Source of the DNA: Acidobacterium sp. S8
GTDB lineage: Bacteria > Acidobacteriota > Terriglobia > Terriglobales > Acidobacteriaceae
NCBI RefSeq assembly: GCF_009765985.1
Contig: NZ_LMUM01000021.1
Span: forward strand, 62,001-126,000
Direction of reading: 5' to 3'
Length of the DNA: 64,000 nucleotides
The first letter of the stretch is position 1; the number at the start of each line of letters is the position of its first letter. The notes under the pieces are model-generated. The model was not told the DNA's origin. It searched no databases and saw only the letters and a list, made by a program, of their open reading frames with translations. The position numbers were made by a program, and so were the translations under genes. Positions 29,662-39,937 of this stretch are shown one piece after another.

Positions 29662-32600
29662 TCAGAACTCGACGCGTGCCGCGAACTGCGCAAGTCGCTT
29701 GTTGGTCAACAACGTTCTAGCCTGTCCGAAGTTAGGGCCATTGTCGAGCGTGGAGTTGATCGACTGCGCATCGAAACGCACGCTATTCGTTACGTTAAAC
29801 ATCTCCCAGCGCAACTGTACTTTTGCCCGCTCCGTTATGGCAAAAGCCTTGTTCAGGCCTGTATCCCAGCTAAAATATCCGTCGCCACGGAGCGGGTTGC
29901 GCGTTCCCGAACCACCCGGGAGCGTGAAGTCGAACGAGTTAAACACAGCCTGCGGATCGGCAAAGCGCTGCGTGAGCTTGCCGCGTTTCGCTGCGCGCGA
30001 TGGAATCGGCGCCACCTGCGTCGCATATCCCTGGATGTCCCAGTTCGTTGGATAATACGCGCCGTTGTTTACAAGGAAAGGAAATCCGCTGGTCCAGCGG
30101 ACGATCCCAGTCGTCTGCCATCCACCAATCACCGCATTGGTCAGCCGGTTCGCATTCGAGAGAAACTGCTTCCCGCGCCCAATGGGCAAATCCCAGATGT
30201 AGTTCGCATTGATCTGGTGCCGCGCATCATAATCGGAAACACCATAAAGCTGGTTCGGATTCCAGGTGTTCATGATCTGTGCATAGTTCGTCGAACCGGA
30301 GCTGTTTAGCCGCTCCGCCTGCGAGGTAATATCCATGGACTTTGAGAAGGTGTAGTTGAAGTCAGCCTGCAGCCCCGATCCAAACTGCTGGCGATACACA
30401 ACCTCCAGCGCGTGATAGTTCGAGTAGCCAATCGAGCGCCACGCATACAGGGCTGAATACTGATCGTGATAGAAGCGGAACGACGGATACGAGCCGTTGG
30501 GATTGACGCCTGCGCCGCTAAGCGCATCCGGAGCGTCTAACTCAAACAGCGCATAAGTCTCGTTGTACTTGTTCTGCTGGAACAACTCGTAAACATTCTG
30601 CGTTGCCGACAGCGGACCCCAACCAATGTCAGCACCATCCAACTGCGGGAACAGCGATTCCCAGTAAGCCACTTTTTGCACGCTGTTCACCGGTACCTGC
30701 GCGCGCGCCAGCTTCGCCATCGCTGCTGCCGGCCCGAAGTAAGGAGTCCCTGCGGCCGTCAGATTGATCGGCATGGCCACGTCTTCCTGCGCCAGCAGCC
30801 GATGCGCCAGGCGCCCGACATATGAAATCTCGATCGAAGATCCGTTCTTCAATTCGCGCGCAATCGAGAAATCGATCAGATGCGAATAAGGAGTCTTGAT
30901 CTTCGAGTCCAGCCCCCAGCTGATGGCAAACTGCGCCGGATCGGGCGTGGCCGGAAAGCCCCCCGCAGGCGCAGCGGGCAACACGCTCGCCGGAATCGTA
31001 TTGATATCTGTGAAGCGCGGAGCGGTCGCAATGTTCACCGTCCCAACCGGATTGGAAATGTTGCTCGATAGCCCGTATGAACCCGTGGTGTCGAATGTAT
31101 TCACCGTAGCCGCGCCAAAATGGTCATACACCAGCGAATAGCCCGCACGGATGCTGCTCTTGTTGTTGCCGAAAATCTTGTTCAGGAAGCCCCCCTCCGG
31201 CGTTGGAGAATAAGCCAGTGCCAGGCGTGGCCCAATATTGTTCTTCTCCATATTCCAGAAATCCGGTTTCCCGTTGTAACGCCCATTCAGATCGAATGAC
31301 ACATCGCCGATCGCGCTGGCAGCCCCGCCGCTTATCCCCTGCTGCGCACTCTGCTGGTAATAATCCGTAAGCGCAAATGGCTGACACACACCAGCGTTAA
31401 CCTTGCACGTGCCCACCTGTGTGCCGGTTGTCTCCGCCGGGCTTTGCAGCAGCGACCACCGCAGACCATACGTCAGCGTCAGGTTTTTGAGCGCCTTCCA
31501 TGAGTCCTGCGCGTAAAACTCATACTCGTTCCAGCGATAGTCTCGTTTAATCACCGTGCCCAGCGGCAGCGCCGTGCCCTGTTTGGTGTAGTTGTAAATG
31601 GCATCGCCCTCGGTGATGATACCCACTAGCCCCAGCAGCGCATCGTTGTACTGATTTACAAAAACCTGGTTCACCGCTGGATAGCCATATGCCGCCGGAT
31701 CAAATGGTCCGCCGTTACCTGCGACGGTAGATCCATTCGAGAGCCAGCCCTGATTCATCTGTCCATCTGGATACGAGTTGGCATCGCTCGCTCTTTGGTC
31801 GTCGATGAAGCGAATATTCACGCCAAACTGGAAGCTGTGGTCATGCTTCGTCCACGAAAGGTCGTCCACCACGTTCTGCACCGGAATGATGTATGACGTG
31901 CTGCGGGAAAACGACTCCGGCTGCGCCACCGCGGCCAGATAAATCTGCGGTTCTTTGGAAATACCCGCGTTGTCCACGCCCTGGCGTGTAAATCCATAGC
32001 GCGCCGTGTTCACCAGGTTCGGAGTCAGCACCGCCGTATAGCCGACCGCAAGCCCCCTGCTGTTCGTGAGCGTGGAAGTCGATGGCGGCTGTCCCGGAAA
32101 AGCAGGCGGCGTCGGCTCATTGTCACCCTGCAGGTTTCCGCGCCAGAAGATCGTGTGGTTGCCGTTTTTCGTGATGTTCCAGTCCATGCGCGCAATGTAG
32201 GTGTCGTAGCTGCGATGCAGGGTGTAAGGGAACCGGAAACCGCCGGTGTTATAGGTATCGCCCTGGGTCGGGTCATTCGCCTGTGGATACTGAGAATAAA
32301 GCTGCAGGATGTTCGGGTTATCTCCAATGCCCTGCGGATCCATCCCTTGAATCTGCGATGGCGCCAGGTTAAAGATCGAACCGCTATTCGTCTGATACTG
32401 GATATTGCCGTTGCGGAAGCTCTGCAGCGGCACGATCCCGGCATTCACACTCTGCCCTTCGGTATCGCGGCGGCCTTCATAGTTCAGGAAGGCGAAAAGT
32501 TTGTCGCGCAGGATCGGTCCGCCCACCGCTGCTCCAAACACGTTGCGGATGAGCTTCGGCGGAGTGTTCGGCTCACCCGTGGCCAGTTGTTGCTGCTTAT

Positions 32601-33435
32601 TGAAAAAATCATTCGCTTCAAACAGGTTGCTGCGGTTGTACTCATACACCGCCCCGTGAAATTGATTCGTGCCGCCGCGCGTTATCAGTCCAACCTGCGC
32701 ACCTGAAGAGCGCCCTTCGGCCGCGTCGGGATTGCTCGTCGTTACGCGAAATTCGCCAACCGAATCCTGCGTCACCCGCAACACGCTGGTAAAAGCATAG
32801 CCATTATTCAGGTCATTCACGTCCACGCCATCGAGCGTGATGTTCGATTGATCGCTGCGTCCGCCATTCACTGTGCCGCTGCGTGAGTCCTGACCGTTGT
32901 TGCCCACAGCATTCGTTCCATTGTTGTCGTCTGTGCGCCCCAGGTAGGTCACACCAGGCTGCAGCGAAAGCAGATCCGGAACATTTCTTCCTTCAATCGG
33001 CAGCGACTGCACCTGCTTCTCGGCAAACGCATTACCCAGCGTCGCATCGGTCGTGTTCAGCACCGGCTGCACATTCGTGTCGACCGTCACCTGCTGCGTC
33101 ACGGTCCCTACGGCAAGTGCCACATCTTCGGTCGCCGGCTGCCCGACCAGCAGATTCATGCCCTGCTTCTCGACTGGCGAAAACCCTTCGGCGCTGACTT
33201 TCAGGGTGTAATTGCCCGGCGCCAGCTGTAGAAATTGATATTCGCCACTGCTATCGGTGCGCCCCTCGCGGGCAGCCCCGGTTCCCGTCAGAGTCAGCGT
33301 TAGTTGCGCGCCCGGCACAACCGCACCACTGGCATCGGTTACATGACCACGCAGCGAAGTCGTCGCCTGGCCAAAGACAAAAAGGGAGCAACACAAAGAC
33401 ATCAAAAAAACGCCTACTACTCGCGCAAATCGCAT
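29662..33435 (-). CDS. Oar-like TonB-dependent receptor with carboxypeptidase regulatory domain
   Basis: 1,257 residues, intact. AGGAG lies five bases before the ATG. Signal peptide is RVVGVFLMSLCCSLFVFGQA. The CarboxypepD_reg domain occupies about 25-115 (LRGHVTDASGAVVPGAQLTL, GNYTLKVSAEGFSP). The plug follows with LPIEGRNVPDLLSLQPGVTY and GRSSGAQVGLITRGGTNQFH. The rest is an outer-membrane barrel ending RLAQFAARVEF. Such receptors import oligosaccharides or other large substrates with TonB energy. A terminator follows and a LacI-type site lies upstream. Substrate unknown, but the next gene downstream on this strand is a GH2. Confidence 0.93.
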   Translation of the reverse strand: MRFARVVGVFLMSLCCSLFVFGQATTSLRGHVTDASGAVVPGAQLTLTLTGTGAAREGRTDSSGEYQFLQLAPGNYTLKVSAEGFSPVEKQGMNLLVGQPATEDVALAVGTVTQQVTVDTNVQPVLNTTDATLGNAFAEKQVQSLPIEGRNVPDLLSLQPGVTYLGRTDDNNGTNAVGNNGQDSRSGTVNGGRSDQSNITLDGVDVNDLNNGYAFTSVLRVTQDSVGEFRVTTSNPDAAEGRSSGAQVGLITRGGTNQFHGAVYEYNRSNLFEANDFFNKQQQLATGEPNTPPKLIRNVFGAAVGGPILRDKLFAFLNYEGRRDTEGQSVNAGIVPLQSFRNGNIQYQTNSGSIFNLAPSQIQGMDPQGIGDNPNILQLYSQYPQANDPTQGDTYNTGGFRFPYTLHRSYDTYIARMDWNITKNGNHTIFWRGNLQGDNEPTPPAFPGQPPSTSTLTNSRGLAVGYTAVLTPNLVNTARYGFTRQGVDNAGISKEPQIYLAAVAQPESFSRSTSYIIPVQNVVDDLSWTKHDHSFQFGVNIRFIDDQRASDANSYPDGQMNQGWLSNGSTVAGNGGPFDPAAYGYPAVNQVFVNQYNDALLGLVGIITEGDAIYNYTKQGTALPLGTVIKRDYRWNEYEFYAQDSWKALKNLTLTYGLRWSLLQSPAETTGTQVGTCKVNAGVCQPFALTDYYQQSAQQGISGGAASAIGDVSFDLNGRYNGKPDFWNMEKNNIGPRLALAYSPTPEGGFLNKIFGNNKSSIRAGYSLVYDHFGAATVNTFDTTGSYGLSSNISNPVGTVNIATAPRFTDINTIPASVLPAAPAGGFPATPDPAQFAISWGLDSKIKTPYSHLIDFSIARELKNGSSIEISYVGRLAHRLLAQEDVAMPINLTAAGTPYFGPAAAMAKLARAQVPVNSVQKVAYWESLFPQLDGADIGWGPLSATQNVYELFQQNKYNETYALFELDAPDALSGAGVNPNGSYPSFRFYHDQYSALYAWRSIGYSNYHALEVVYRQQFGSGLQADFNYTFSKSMDITSQAERLNSSGSTNYAQIMNTWNPNQLYGVSDYDARHQINANYIWDLPIGRGKQFLSNANRLTNAVIGGWQTTGIVRWTSGFPFLVNNGAYYPTNWDIQGYATQVAPIPSRAAKRGKLTQRFADPQAVFNSFDFTLPGGSGTRNPLRGDGYFSWDTGLNKAFAITERAKVQLRWEMFNVTNSVRFDAQSINSTLDNGPNFGQARTLLTNKRLAQFAARVEF

Positions 33436-33758
33436 CTGGTCTCCTAAAAATGCTGCAAAAATTGAAGTCCCACCTCTGCCTAAAAGTGATTAGCTGGTGG
33501 GATCGTTTCCATCGATCGAATCCTTGACAAGAATACAATCTCAAACGAATCAGAAAATAACTACTTTTACACCAGAATCAGCGATGCCCAAAGAACTTTT
33601 CTGTGGATCACAAAACTAGGCTTTCTCCGAAGGCTCAGAAGCAACGAAATCAAGGCGACGAATCCTGCAGACATGCTCGACCTGAGCACCTCTCAGAACC
33701 GGTGCCCAGCCGTCGCGCTACAATAAAATCGCCTCTTCGGACAGCAGGAATCTCTCAG
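33436..33758. other. Divergent intergenic region
   Basis: 323 bases between the TonB receptor and the CRTAC1 gene. Contains the receptor ribosome-binding site, a LacI-type site (33498-33511) and an AT-rich patch near 33525-33580. The open frame leading into the CRTAC1 gene from 33603 lacks a ribosome-binding site and is treated as untranslated. Confidence 0.5.
33498..33511. promoter_or_regulatory. LacI-type operator candidate before the TonB receptor
   Basis: TGGGATCGTTTCCA, with TGG...CCA ends and a central CG, 63 bases upstream of the receptor start. It fits the general LacI-family pattern but is only an imperfect palindrome. Confidence 0.4.
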
Positions 33759-35552
33759 GTGCCCACTCAGCAACGCCAGTTCTCTTTTTTGTCTTTAATA
33801 CGCAGAACCTCAGCCAGCGCTCTTCTCTGCCTGTTTACCCTCAACGCCTTCCCGCAGGCCCACAGCGCGGCATCGACGCCCCCGGCAGGAGTAAAAGAGC
33901 GCGTCTGCAAAGACCGCGTGGTTCCTCAACTCGTCGACGTCACGAAGAAATCCGGCATCACCTTCCGTCATCTCTCCGCGCCCGAAAAGAAATACATTGT
34001 CGAATCCATGAGCGGCGGCGTCATCGTCATCGATTATGACCGCGACGGCTGGCCTGACATCTACTTCACCAACGCCCCAACCGTCGACATGGCCCTCAAA
34101 GGCGAGAAAGCCCACGGTGCCCTCTATCACAATAACCACGACGGCACCTTTACCGACGTAACCGACAAAGCCGGCATCGCCACGCCCTGCTTCGCCATGG
34201 GGGGAGCCGTCGGCGACTACAACAACGACGGCTGGCCTGATCTCTACGTCACCTGCCTCGGCGGCAACGTCCTCTATAAGAACAACGGCAACGGCACCTT
34301 CACCGATGTGACAAAACAAGCCGGAGTTGCCGATGGCCGCTGGTCTGCCGGAGCCGCCTTTGGCGACTACGACGGCGACGGATTCGTCGACCTGATGGTG
34401 ACGAATTACGTCGATTTCAAACTCTCCGACCTGCCCGCCTTCGGCAGCAAGCCCACCTGCAAATATCGTGGAATCGATGTGCAATGCGGTCCGCGCGGAC
34501 TCAAAGGCGCCGGCGATGCGCTCTTTCACAACAACGGCGACGGCACCTTCACCGATGTATCCAAAGCGGCAGGTGTCGACGACCCTAACGGCTATTACGG
34601 CCTCGGCGTCATCTGGTCCGACTTCAACAACACCGGCCGCCCCGACATCTACGTCGCCGACGACTCCACCCCGAACTTCCTCTACAAGAACGATGGAAAA
34701 GGCAAATTCACCGAAATCGGCCTCGAATCCGGCACCGCCGTCAGCAACGACGGCTCCGAACAGGGCTCCATGGGCGTCGCCATCGGCGACTACAACCACA
34801 CCGGCCGCTTTTCCCTGTATGTCACCAATTTTGTCGATGAAAACAACGCCCTCTACCAAAATCAGGGCGATTACAACTTCAGCGAAGTCTCCTACGACGC
34901 AGGCGTAGGCCTGCCGACCCTCCCCTACGTGAAATGGGGCGATGCCTTCGTCGATCTCGACAACGACGGCTGGGAAGACCTCATCGCCGTCAATGGCCAG
35001 GTCTACCCTCAGGTCGATTCGCTGCCGTCAGGTGCGCGCTACCGCCAGCCGAAAAATCTCTTCATGAATGAGCGCAACGGCAATTTCTGCGATGCAGCCC
35101 AGCAGGCAGGTCCCGCGCTTATCGAACCGCGTGTCAGCCGCGGCCTCGCCGTCGCCGACTTCGATAACGACGGCAATGTGGACGTCGTCATCTCCGATAT
35201 CGACGGTTCCCCCATGCTTCTGCACAACAGCGGAGTTCCCGGCAATCACTGGGTCAGCTTCGAGCTGGCCGGCACAAAGAGCAACCGCCTCGCACTCGGT
35301 GCCCGCGTCACTCTCACCGCCGCAGGCATGACGCAAACCGATGAAGTACGCAGCGGCGGCAGCTACCTCTCGCAAAGCGACCTGCGGCTGCACTTCGGCC
35401 TCGCCTCCGCCGCCAAAATCGACTCAGTAGAAATCCGCTGGCCCTCCGGCGCCGTCGACAAGCTCACAAATTTGCCAGCCGACCACTTTTATTCCATACT
35501 CGAAGGCTCCGGGGTAGTAGATCGGGCGAAAACCCAACCCGCGAAGCCATAA
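33759..35552 (+). CDS. CRTAC1 family protein (FG-GAP repeats + ASPIC/UnbV)
   Basis: 597 residues from a GTG at 33759 with AGGAA ten bases upstream; this start places a signal peptide ([20 protein letters not shown]) at the N-terminus, whereas the longer frame from 33603 would bury it. At least six repeat ends of the type [15 protein letters not shown], each paired with a calcium-type loop such as [13 protein letters not shown], build a beta-propeller. The C-terminal ASPIC/UnbV domain reads [20 protein letters not shown] and VEIRWPSG. Exported; function unknown in bacteria, though widespread next to TonB receptors and TPR proteins. No terminator separates it from the leader of the next gene. 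Confidence 0.88.
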   Translation: MPTQQRQFSFLSLIRRTSASALLCLFTLNAFPQAHSAASTPPAGVKERVCKDRVVPQLVDVTKKSGITFRHLSAPEKKYIVESMSGGVIVIDYDRDGWPDIYFTNAPTVDMALKGEKAHGALYHNNHDGTFTDVTDKAGIATPCFAMGGAVGDYNNDGWPDLYVTCLGGNVLYKNNGNGTFTDVTKQAGVADGRWSAGAAFGDYDGDGFVDLMVTNYVDFKLSDLPAFGSKPTCKYRGIDVQCGPRGLKGAGDALFHNNGDGTFTDVSKAAGVDDPNGYYGLGVIWSDFNNTGRPDIYVADDSTPNFLYKNDGKGKFTEIGLESGTAVSNDGSEQGSMGVAIGDYNHTGRFSLYVTNFVDENNALYQNQGDYNFSEVSYDAGVGLPTLPYVKWGDAFVDLDNDGWEDLIAVNGQVYPQVDSLPSGARYRQPKNLFMNERNGNFCDAAQQAGPALIEPRVSRGLAVADFDNDGNVDVVISDIDGSPMLLHNSGVPGNHWVSFELAGTKSNRLALGARVTLTAAGMTQTDEVRSGGSYLSQSDLRLHFGLASAAKIDSVEIRWPSGAVDKLTNLPADHFYSILEGSGVVDRAKTQPAKP

Positions 35553-36130
35553 ATTTTCGCCGGCGAAAATCGCCGCTCATTTTCGGCACGGCAATCCCTC
35601 CCGATCTCGGAATTAAATACATATGAGAAGTGTGCCTAAACGATACAAATTCGTATACTTTGCCGGTGCCTATTTTAGAAGAGTCTGCCAATCATGGCCA
35701 CAACCGCATTTTCAGCGTCGCTCTGAAAACGGTTGCATGTTCATGAACTAAATATTTTGTAAAAAATATCTGCAATGCCATACTTAATCGATTTATTAAG
35801 GTATTAAGCGCATATTTACCCTTGAAAAACACACATCGCCGTGTCTCATCAGGGTCCAGAACACTTTCTTTGCTTGACAATCGAAAACTCCAACAAGCTT
35901 AATATTCAACGCGGGAGAATCTGTCCGCACGACTAATTTGCTCAAACCGTTTACTCAAAGGTATTCTGCGACTTTTCAAATTTTTTATGGATGACTTTTC
36001 TGCTGTTCGCAGACGGGCAAATTCAGGCGAAGATAAACCAAACTATAAGTCTATACAGGTTAACAACTTAAACGAACATTCACATCGGCTCGAAATCGCC
36101 GGTGTATTTCATCAGGAGGCAATAAAGAGC
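35553..36130 (+). other. Long AT-rich leader before the second TonB receptor
   Basis: 578 bases without a credible gene, visibly richer in A and T than its flanks. It holds the 15-mer operator (35724-35738), a related CAACCGCATTTTCA just before it, an AT-rich inverted stretch near 35752-35772, and a promoter candidate TTGACA (35874-35879) with TTAAT-type -10 near 35898-35903. AGGAGG precedes the receptor ATG by 12 bases. The 5' untranslated region would be over 200 bases. Confidence 0.5.
35724..35738 (+). promoter_or_regulatory. LacI/cre-like operator, copy of the 29.5-kb site
   Basis: TGAAAACGGTTGCAT, identical to the site in front of the Tat-exported GH2 gene (29549-29563, coding strand). 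It lies upstream of the promoter candidate for the TonB receptor at 36131. Confidence 0.55.
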
Positions 36131-39100
36131 ATGAGACGCCAACGTATTTATCTGGCGCTGATCGCCCTTGCTACGGTTTTTCTACTGTGGCATCCGGCTT
36201 TCGCCCAAAAAATTACGGGCTCGATCGCAGGCACGGTCACCGATACCAGTGGTGCAGCCGTTCCCAGCGCGACCGTAACCGTCACCAACACTGCAACCAA
36301 TAAGATCTACACCGCCACCACCGATTCCCAGGGCGGCTACACCTTCGCTGATCTGCCTGAATCGACCTACCAGGTCGGGGTCAAGGCCGCGAACTTTAAA
36401 GAATTCGTCACCAAGGGCGCAGTCGTTCACGTCGCCACCACCACCACCGTTGACGCCCAGCTTCAGCTCGGCAGCGTCAGCGAATCGGTGACCGTCCAGG
36501 CCAACGCCATTCAGGTACAAACCGACAGCGCCGCGCTCGGCCAGGTCGTCGATGGCACCCAGGTAAAAGAACTCCCGCTGAACGGTCGCAACTTCGTCCA
36601 GCTCACCCAGCTTCAGCCCGGCGTTTCGGCAGCCAACGGCTTCGTCAACACCGGCAAGGGCCTCAATGGCGGCGTCGATATGTCCGTCAACGGCAACCCC
36701 ACCACCAACAACCTCTTTCTGGTGGACGGCGTTAACAACAACGACGTGGGATCCAACCGCACCATCCTCATCTACCCGTCGAATGAATCCATCGCCGAGT
36801 TCAAGATGCTGCTCAACAGCTACGGTCCGGAATACGGACAGGCTTCCGGCGGTATCATCAGCATCGTCACCCGCAGCGGCAGCAACGCCTTCCACGGCAG
36901 CGGCTTTTACAGCGGCCGTAACGACGTTCTCGATTCCTACACCTATTTCTCGGCTCCCAATGCCGGCAAGGGCCTTCCTCTCGACGGCAAGGACAAGGAG
37001 CGCCGCAATGACTGGGGCTACTCCATCGGCGGTCCCGTCATTAAGGACAAGCTCTTCTTCTTCTGGAGCGAAGAGTGGAACCACGAAATCAAGGGCCGCC
37101 AGGTCAGCGCCTGCGTTCCTACTGACGCGGAGCGCGCCGGCGACTTCTCCACACTGGGTTGCGGCAACAGCGTGCTTCCCACCTTCAACCAGAGCAACCC
37201 GATTGTCGCGGCCAATGTAACCCCCGGCACCTACAAGATCAATAATGTCGATCCGGCAACGGCGACCATGCTGCAGCTGCTGCCGTCGCCTAACCAATCG
37301 ACCAACGGCAACAACCAGAACTGGTCCACTTCGCTGCCTACCGGCCTCTTCTGGCGCCAGGAAAACGTGCGTGGAGATTATGATCTCAACCACTCCAACC
37401 ACATCATGGGCCGTTACACGCAGGACACATGGTCGAACCCGGCCTTCAATGCCGGCTACTGGGGCGACACCATCTACCCCGCTTTGAACAGCAACTGGGC
37501 ACAGCCGTCCAAGTCGCTCACCGCTCACTGGACCTCGACCATCAAATCCACGTTGGTCAACGATGCTGCCTTCAACTACTCCAACAACCGGATTGATATC
37601 ACCGCCGGCGGCACCAACCCGGGCCTTTTGCCCCAGGTCACCGCGGCCATTCCTACCCTCTACTCTGAATCACTCAAGCACAGCCCGTTGGGCGTGCCTT
37701 CCGTCAACTTTGGCAACTACGGCGGCACCACTTCTCTCCAGGCTCCGTGGCAGAACCAGCTCGACATCTACTCCTTCCGAGACGATCTTTCCTGGATCAA
37801 GGGACAGCACAGCCTTAAGTTCGGCGGCTTCCTCGGCTTCAACGGAAAGAATGAAGACGTCAACAGCTCAACCGGCGAGCGTCCGACCATCGGCAGCGTA
37901 GCCATCGCCAACGGCGGCGCCGATACCGGCGACACCCTGGCGAACCTGGAACTCACCGGAAACGTCTTCAACATCGGTGAAACCTCCACCAACATCCGCG
38001 CCCAGCTCCGCTGGAGAGACTACGAGTTCTACGCGGGTGACACCTGGAAGGCATCTCCGCACCTTACGCTCGACTACGGCGTGCGCTACTCCCTGCTCTT
38101 TGCGCCTTTCCAGCCCAATGACCAGATCACCAGCTTCCAGCCGCAGCTTTACGACGCCAGCAAGCCTGCCTCAGACGCCTGCAACGGTCTCTGGGTAGCT
38201 CCCGGCAAAGATCCCTGCGGTGCGGCAAACGCGCAGTTCGGAACCAACTTCAGCCACGGCGTCGACGGTCCAAACCGCTCGCTCGTCAAGAACGGCTATC
38301 ACAACTTCGCTCCCCGCCTCGGCATCATCTGGGATCCATTCGGTACCAGCAAGACTGTCCTCCGCGCAGGCACAGGCCAGTTCTATCAGCGTGAGCGCGT
38401 TTCGCGTTACACCCTGGTTGCCAACGCTCCCTTTGCCTTGAACGCCAGCAACTATGCTCGTACCCTCGACGGCGCCACGCCCCCCAGCGTTACCGGAACG
38501 GCCAGCCCCGCCGGCGGTGCCGACCCGGCTGCCCTGCTGCCTAACTCCTGGCAGTGGAACCTTACCCTCGAACAGGCCATCGGCTCCGACACCACCTTTC
38601 AGGTCGGCTACGTAGGCAACCGCGGCATCCACCTCACCAGCAGCTACGACGTCAACAGCGTCACGCCGGGCAACCTGCTCGACGCGACCTTCGCTCCCAG
38701 CGGCTCGGTCAACAACTTCCGTCCGTTCTCCAACTACTCCACGCTCACCTATTGGGCGCACACCGGCAACTCCAACTACAACGGACTGCAGGCCGTGCTC
38801 AAGAGCCGCATCAACAACTCTCTGACACTCGGCGCAGCCTACACTTGGTCACGTGCCATGGCCGATATCGTCACCGATGACTCCGGCGGCGGTATGGGCT
38901 CGCAGTCTCGCACCTACTATGCCGATCCTCGTCTCGACTACGGCGTTTCGGATGTCAACCGTCCGAACATGTTCGTAGCCAACGTGACTTGGTTCACCCC
39001 CAAGTTGCAGGGTGCCAACGCCATTGAGCGCGACGCAATCGGCGGCTGGGAAGCCACCGGCATCATTACCGCGGAAAACGGCAACAACTTCACCATCTAT

Positions 39101-39673
39101 CAGGGAGCCAGCGAAAACACCAGTGCTTTCGCCGATCCCACAGCCAGCAGCCTGCTCAATCAGAGCGGAGCCCTGGTCATGACCGGCTTCACCAACCCGC
39201 TCCGTCCTCTCTCCACAGGCCAGAGCTGCGTGACCGGCCGCCACGACAATCAGATCATCAACCCCGGTGCATTCACCCTTCTCGGCTACCATCTCGGCAC
39301 CATCGAGCCCAGCATGGAAACGAGAGGCGCCTGCGGCGGTCCCAACTTCAACAACACCGACTTTTCGGTGCGCAAGAACTGGCCCGTCTTCCACGAGAAG
39401 GTCAACATCAAGTTCCAGATGGACTTCTTCAACCTCTTCAACCATCCGAACTTCAACCCCTCCTCGCTCTCCTTCGGCTCGCCGGTTCAGAACGTGAACT
39501 GCGGATCGCAGGTTGGAACCGCTGCTGATGGATCGGCAACCTACAATCCTTGCAGCACCACCAACAACGTCGTCAGCCATCAGAACCTGCAGAGCGGCTT
39601 CGGCACCTCCAGCGGACTCATTGGCAGCGCTCCGTCACGCCAGCTCCAGTACGGACTGCGTTTCGACTTCTAA
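36131..39673 (+). CDS. Oar-like TonB-dependent receptor with carboxypeptidase regulatory domain
   Basis: 1,180 residues from the ATG at 36131; the open frame from 35987 precedes the AGGAGG site and is not used. Signal peptide RRQRIYLALIALATVFLLWH ends near AFA-QK. CarboxypepD_reg is at about 27-110 (GSIAGTVTDTSGAAVPSATV, GGYTFADLPESTYQVGVKAA). The plug has VKELPLNGRNFVQLTQLQPG and GQASGGIISIVTRSGSNAFH. The barrel ends RQLQYGLRFDF. It is in the same direction as the CRTAC1 gene before and the TPR gene after. Substrate unknown. It is intact, in contrast to the receptor at 22-26 kb. Confidence 0.93.
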   Translation: MRRQRIYLALIALATVFLLWHPAFAQKITGSIAGTVTDTSGAAVPSATVTVTNTATNKIYTATTDSQGGYTFADLPESTYQVGVKAANFKEFVTKGAVVHVATTTTVDAQLQLGSVSESVTVQANAIQVQTDSAALGQVVDGTQVKELPLNGRNFVQLTQLQPGVSAANGFVNTGKGLNGGVDMSVNGNPTTNNLFLVDGVNNNDVGSNRTILIYPSNESIAEFKMLLNSYGPEYGQASGGIISIVTRSGSNAFHGSGFYSGRNDVLDSYTYFSAPNAGKGLPLDGKDKERRNDWGYSIGGPVIKDKLFFFWSEEWNHEIKGRQVSACVPTDAERAGDFSTLGCGNSVLPTFNQSNPIVAANVTPGTYKINNVDPATATMLQLLPSPNQSTNGNNQNWSTSLPTGLFWRQENVRGDYDLNHSNHIMGRYTQDTWSNPAFNAGYWGDTIYPALNSNWAQPSKSLTAHWTSTIKSTLVNDAAFNYSNNRIDITAGGTNPGLLPQVTAAIPTLYSESLKHSPLGVPSVNFGNYGGTTSLQAPWQNQLDIYSFRDDLSWIKGQHSLKFGGFLGFNGKNEDVNSSTGERPTIGSVAIANGGADTGDTLANLELTGNVFNIGETSTNIRAQLRWRDYEFYAGDTWKASPHLTLDYGVRYSLLFAPFQPNDQITSFQPQLYDASKPASDACNGLWVAPGKDPCGAANAQFGTNFSHGVDGPNRSLVKNGYHNFAPRLGIIWDPFGTSKTVLRAGTGQFYQRERVSRYTLVANAPFALNASNYARTLDGATPPSVTGTASPAGGADPAALLPNSWQWNLTLEQAIGSDTTFQVGYVGNRGIHLTSSYDVNSVTPGNLLDATFAPSGSVNNFRPFSNYSTLTYWAHTGNSNYNGLQAVLKSRINNSLTLGAAYTWSRAMADIVTDDSGGGMGSQSRTYYADPRLDYGVSDVNRPNMFVANVTWFTPKLQGANAIERDAIGGWEATGIITAENGNNFTIYQGASENTSAFADPTASSLLNQSGALVMTGFTNPLRPLSTGQSCVTGRHDNQIINPGAFTLLGYHLGTIEPSMETRGACGGPNFNNTDFSVRKNWPVFHEKVNIKFQMDFFNLFNHPNFNPSSLSFGSPVQNVNCGSQVGTAADGSATYNPCSTTNNVVSHQNLQSGFGTSSGLIGSAPSRQLQYGLRFDF

Positions 39674-39695
39674 AACCGCCCCTACGGGCAATAAC

Positions 39696-39727
39696 AAAGG
39701 GCAGGCTTCGGCCTGCCCTTTCCTTTT
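39696..39727 (+). terminator. Rho-independent terminator of the TonB receptor
   Basis: AAAGGGCAGGC-TTCG-GCCTGCCCTTT followed by CCTTTTC; UUCG tetraloop. Same core as the metK terminator. Confidence 0.9.
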
Positions 39728-39752
39728 CGACAAGCTACAAAAGCCTAAAAAG

Positions 39753-39779
39753 GCCGTCATCCTGAGCGAAGTCGAAGGA
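39753..39779. repeat. Dispersed intergenic repeat, copy 1
   Basis: GCCGTCATCCTGAGCGAAGT followed by CGAAGG. A related copy lies at 39902-39937 and a degraded one at 41468-41491. This GTCATnCTGAGCGAAG motif is common between genes in acidobacterial genomes, to my knowledge. Confidence 0.55.
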
Positions 39780-39829
39780 CCCGCGAACAAAGTTCGTGCG
39801 AAGCCTTGCGAAGCAAGGCCCCCCAACTT

Positions 39830-39869
39830 GGGTGCCCCATCCTTTTGCGCCCTTTGCGAAAGGGTGGGA
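39830..39869. repeat. Inverted-repeat intergenic element, copy 1
   Basis: Begins GGGTGCCCCATCCTTTT and ends GCGAAAGGGTGGGA, so CCCATCCTTT pairs with AAAGGGTGGG around a GC-rich centre. About 85-90 percent identical to 41499-41538. Confidence 0.6.
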
Positions 39870-39901
39870 TTCCGCAAAAATTTACTCGCTGCTAAAATAC
39901 C

Positions 39902-39937
39902 GCCGTCATTCTGAGGAGCGAAGCGACGAAGAATCTC
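39902..39937. repeat. Dispersed intergenic repeat, copy 2
   Basis: GCCGTCATTCTGAGGAGCGA followed by AGCGACGAAGAATCT; a variant of the element at 39753-39779. Confidence 0.55.

Noticed and set aside
33810-34859. 349-codon minus-strand frame in the CRTAC1 gene
   Set aside because: Val/Gly/Asp-rich shadow produced by the repeated GAC/GGC codons of the calcium loops.
36182-37528. 448-codon minus-strand frame in the second TonB receptor
   Set aside because: Shadow frame of an intact receptor; composition is biased and there are no motifs.
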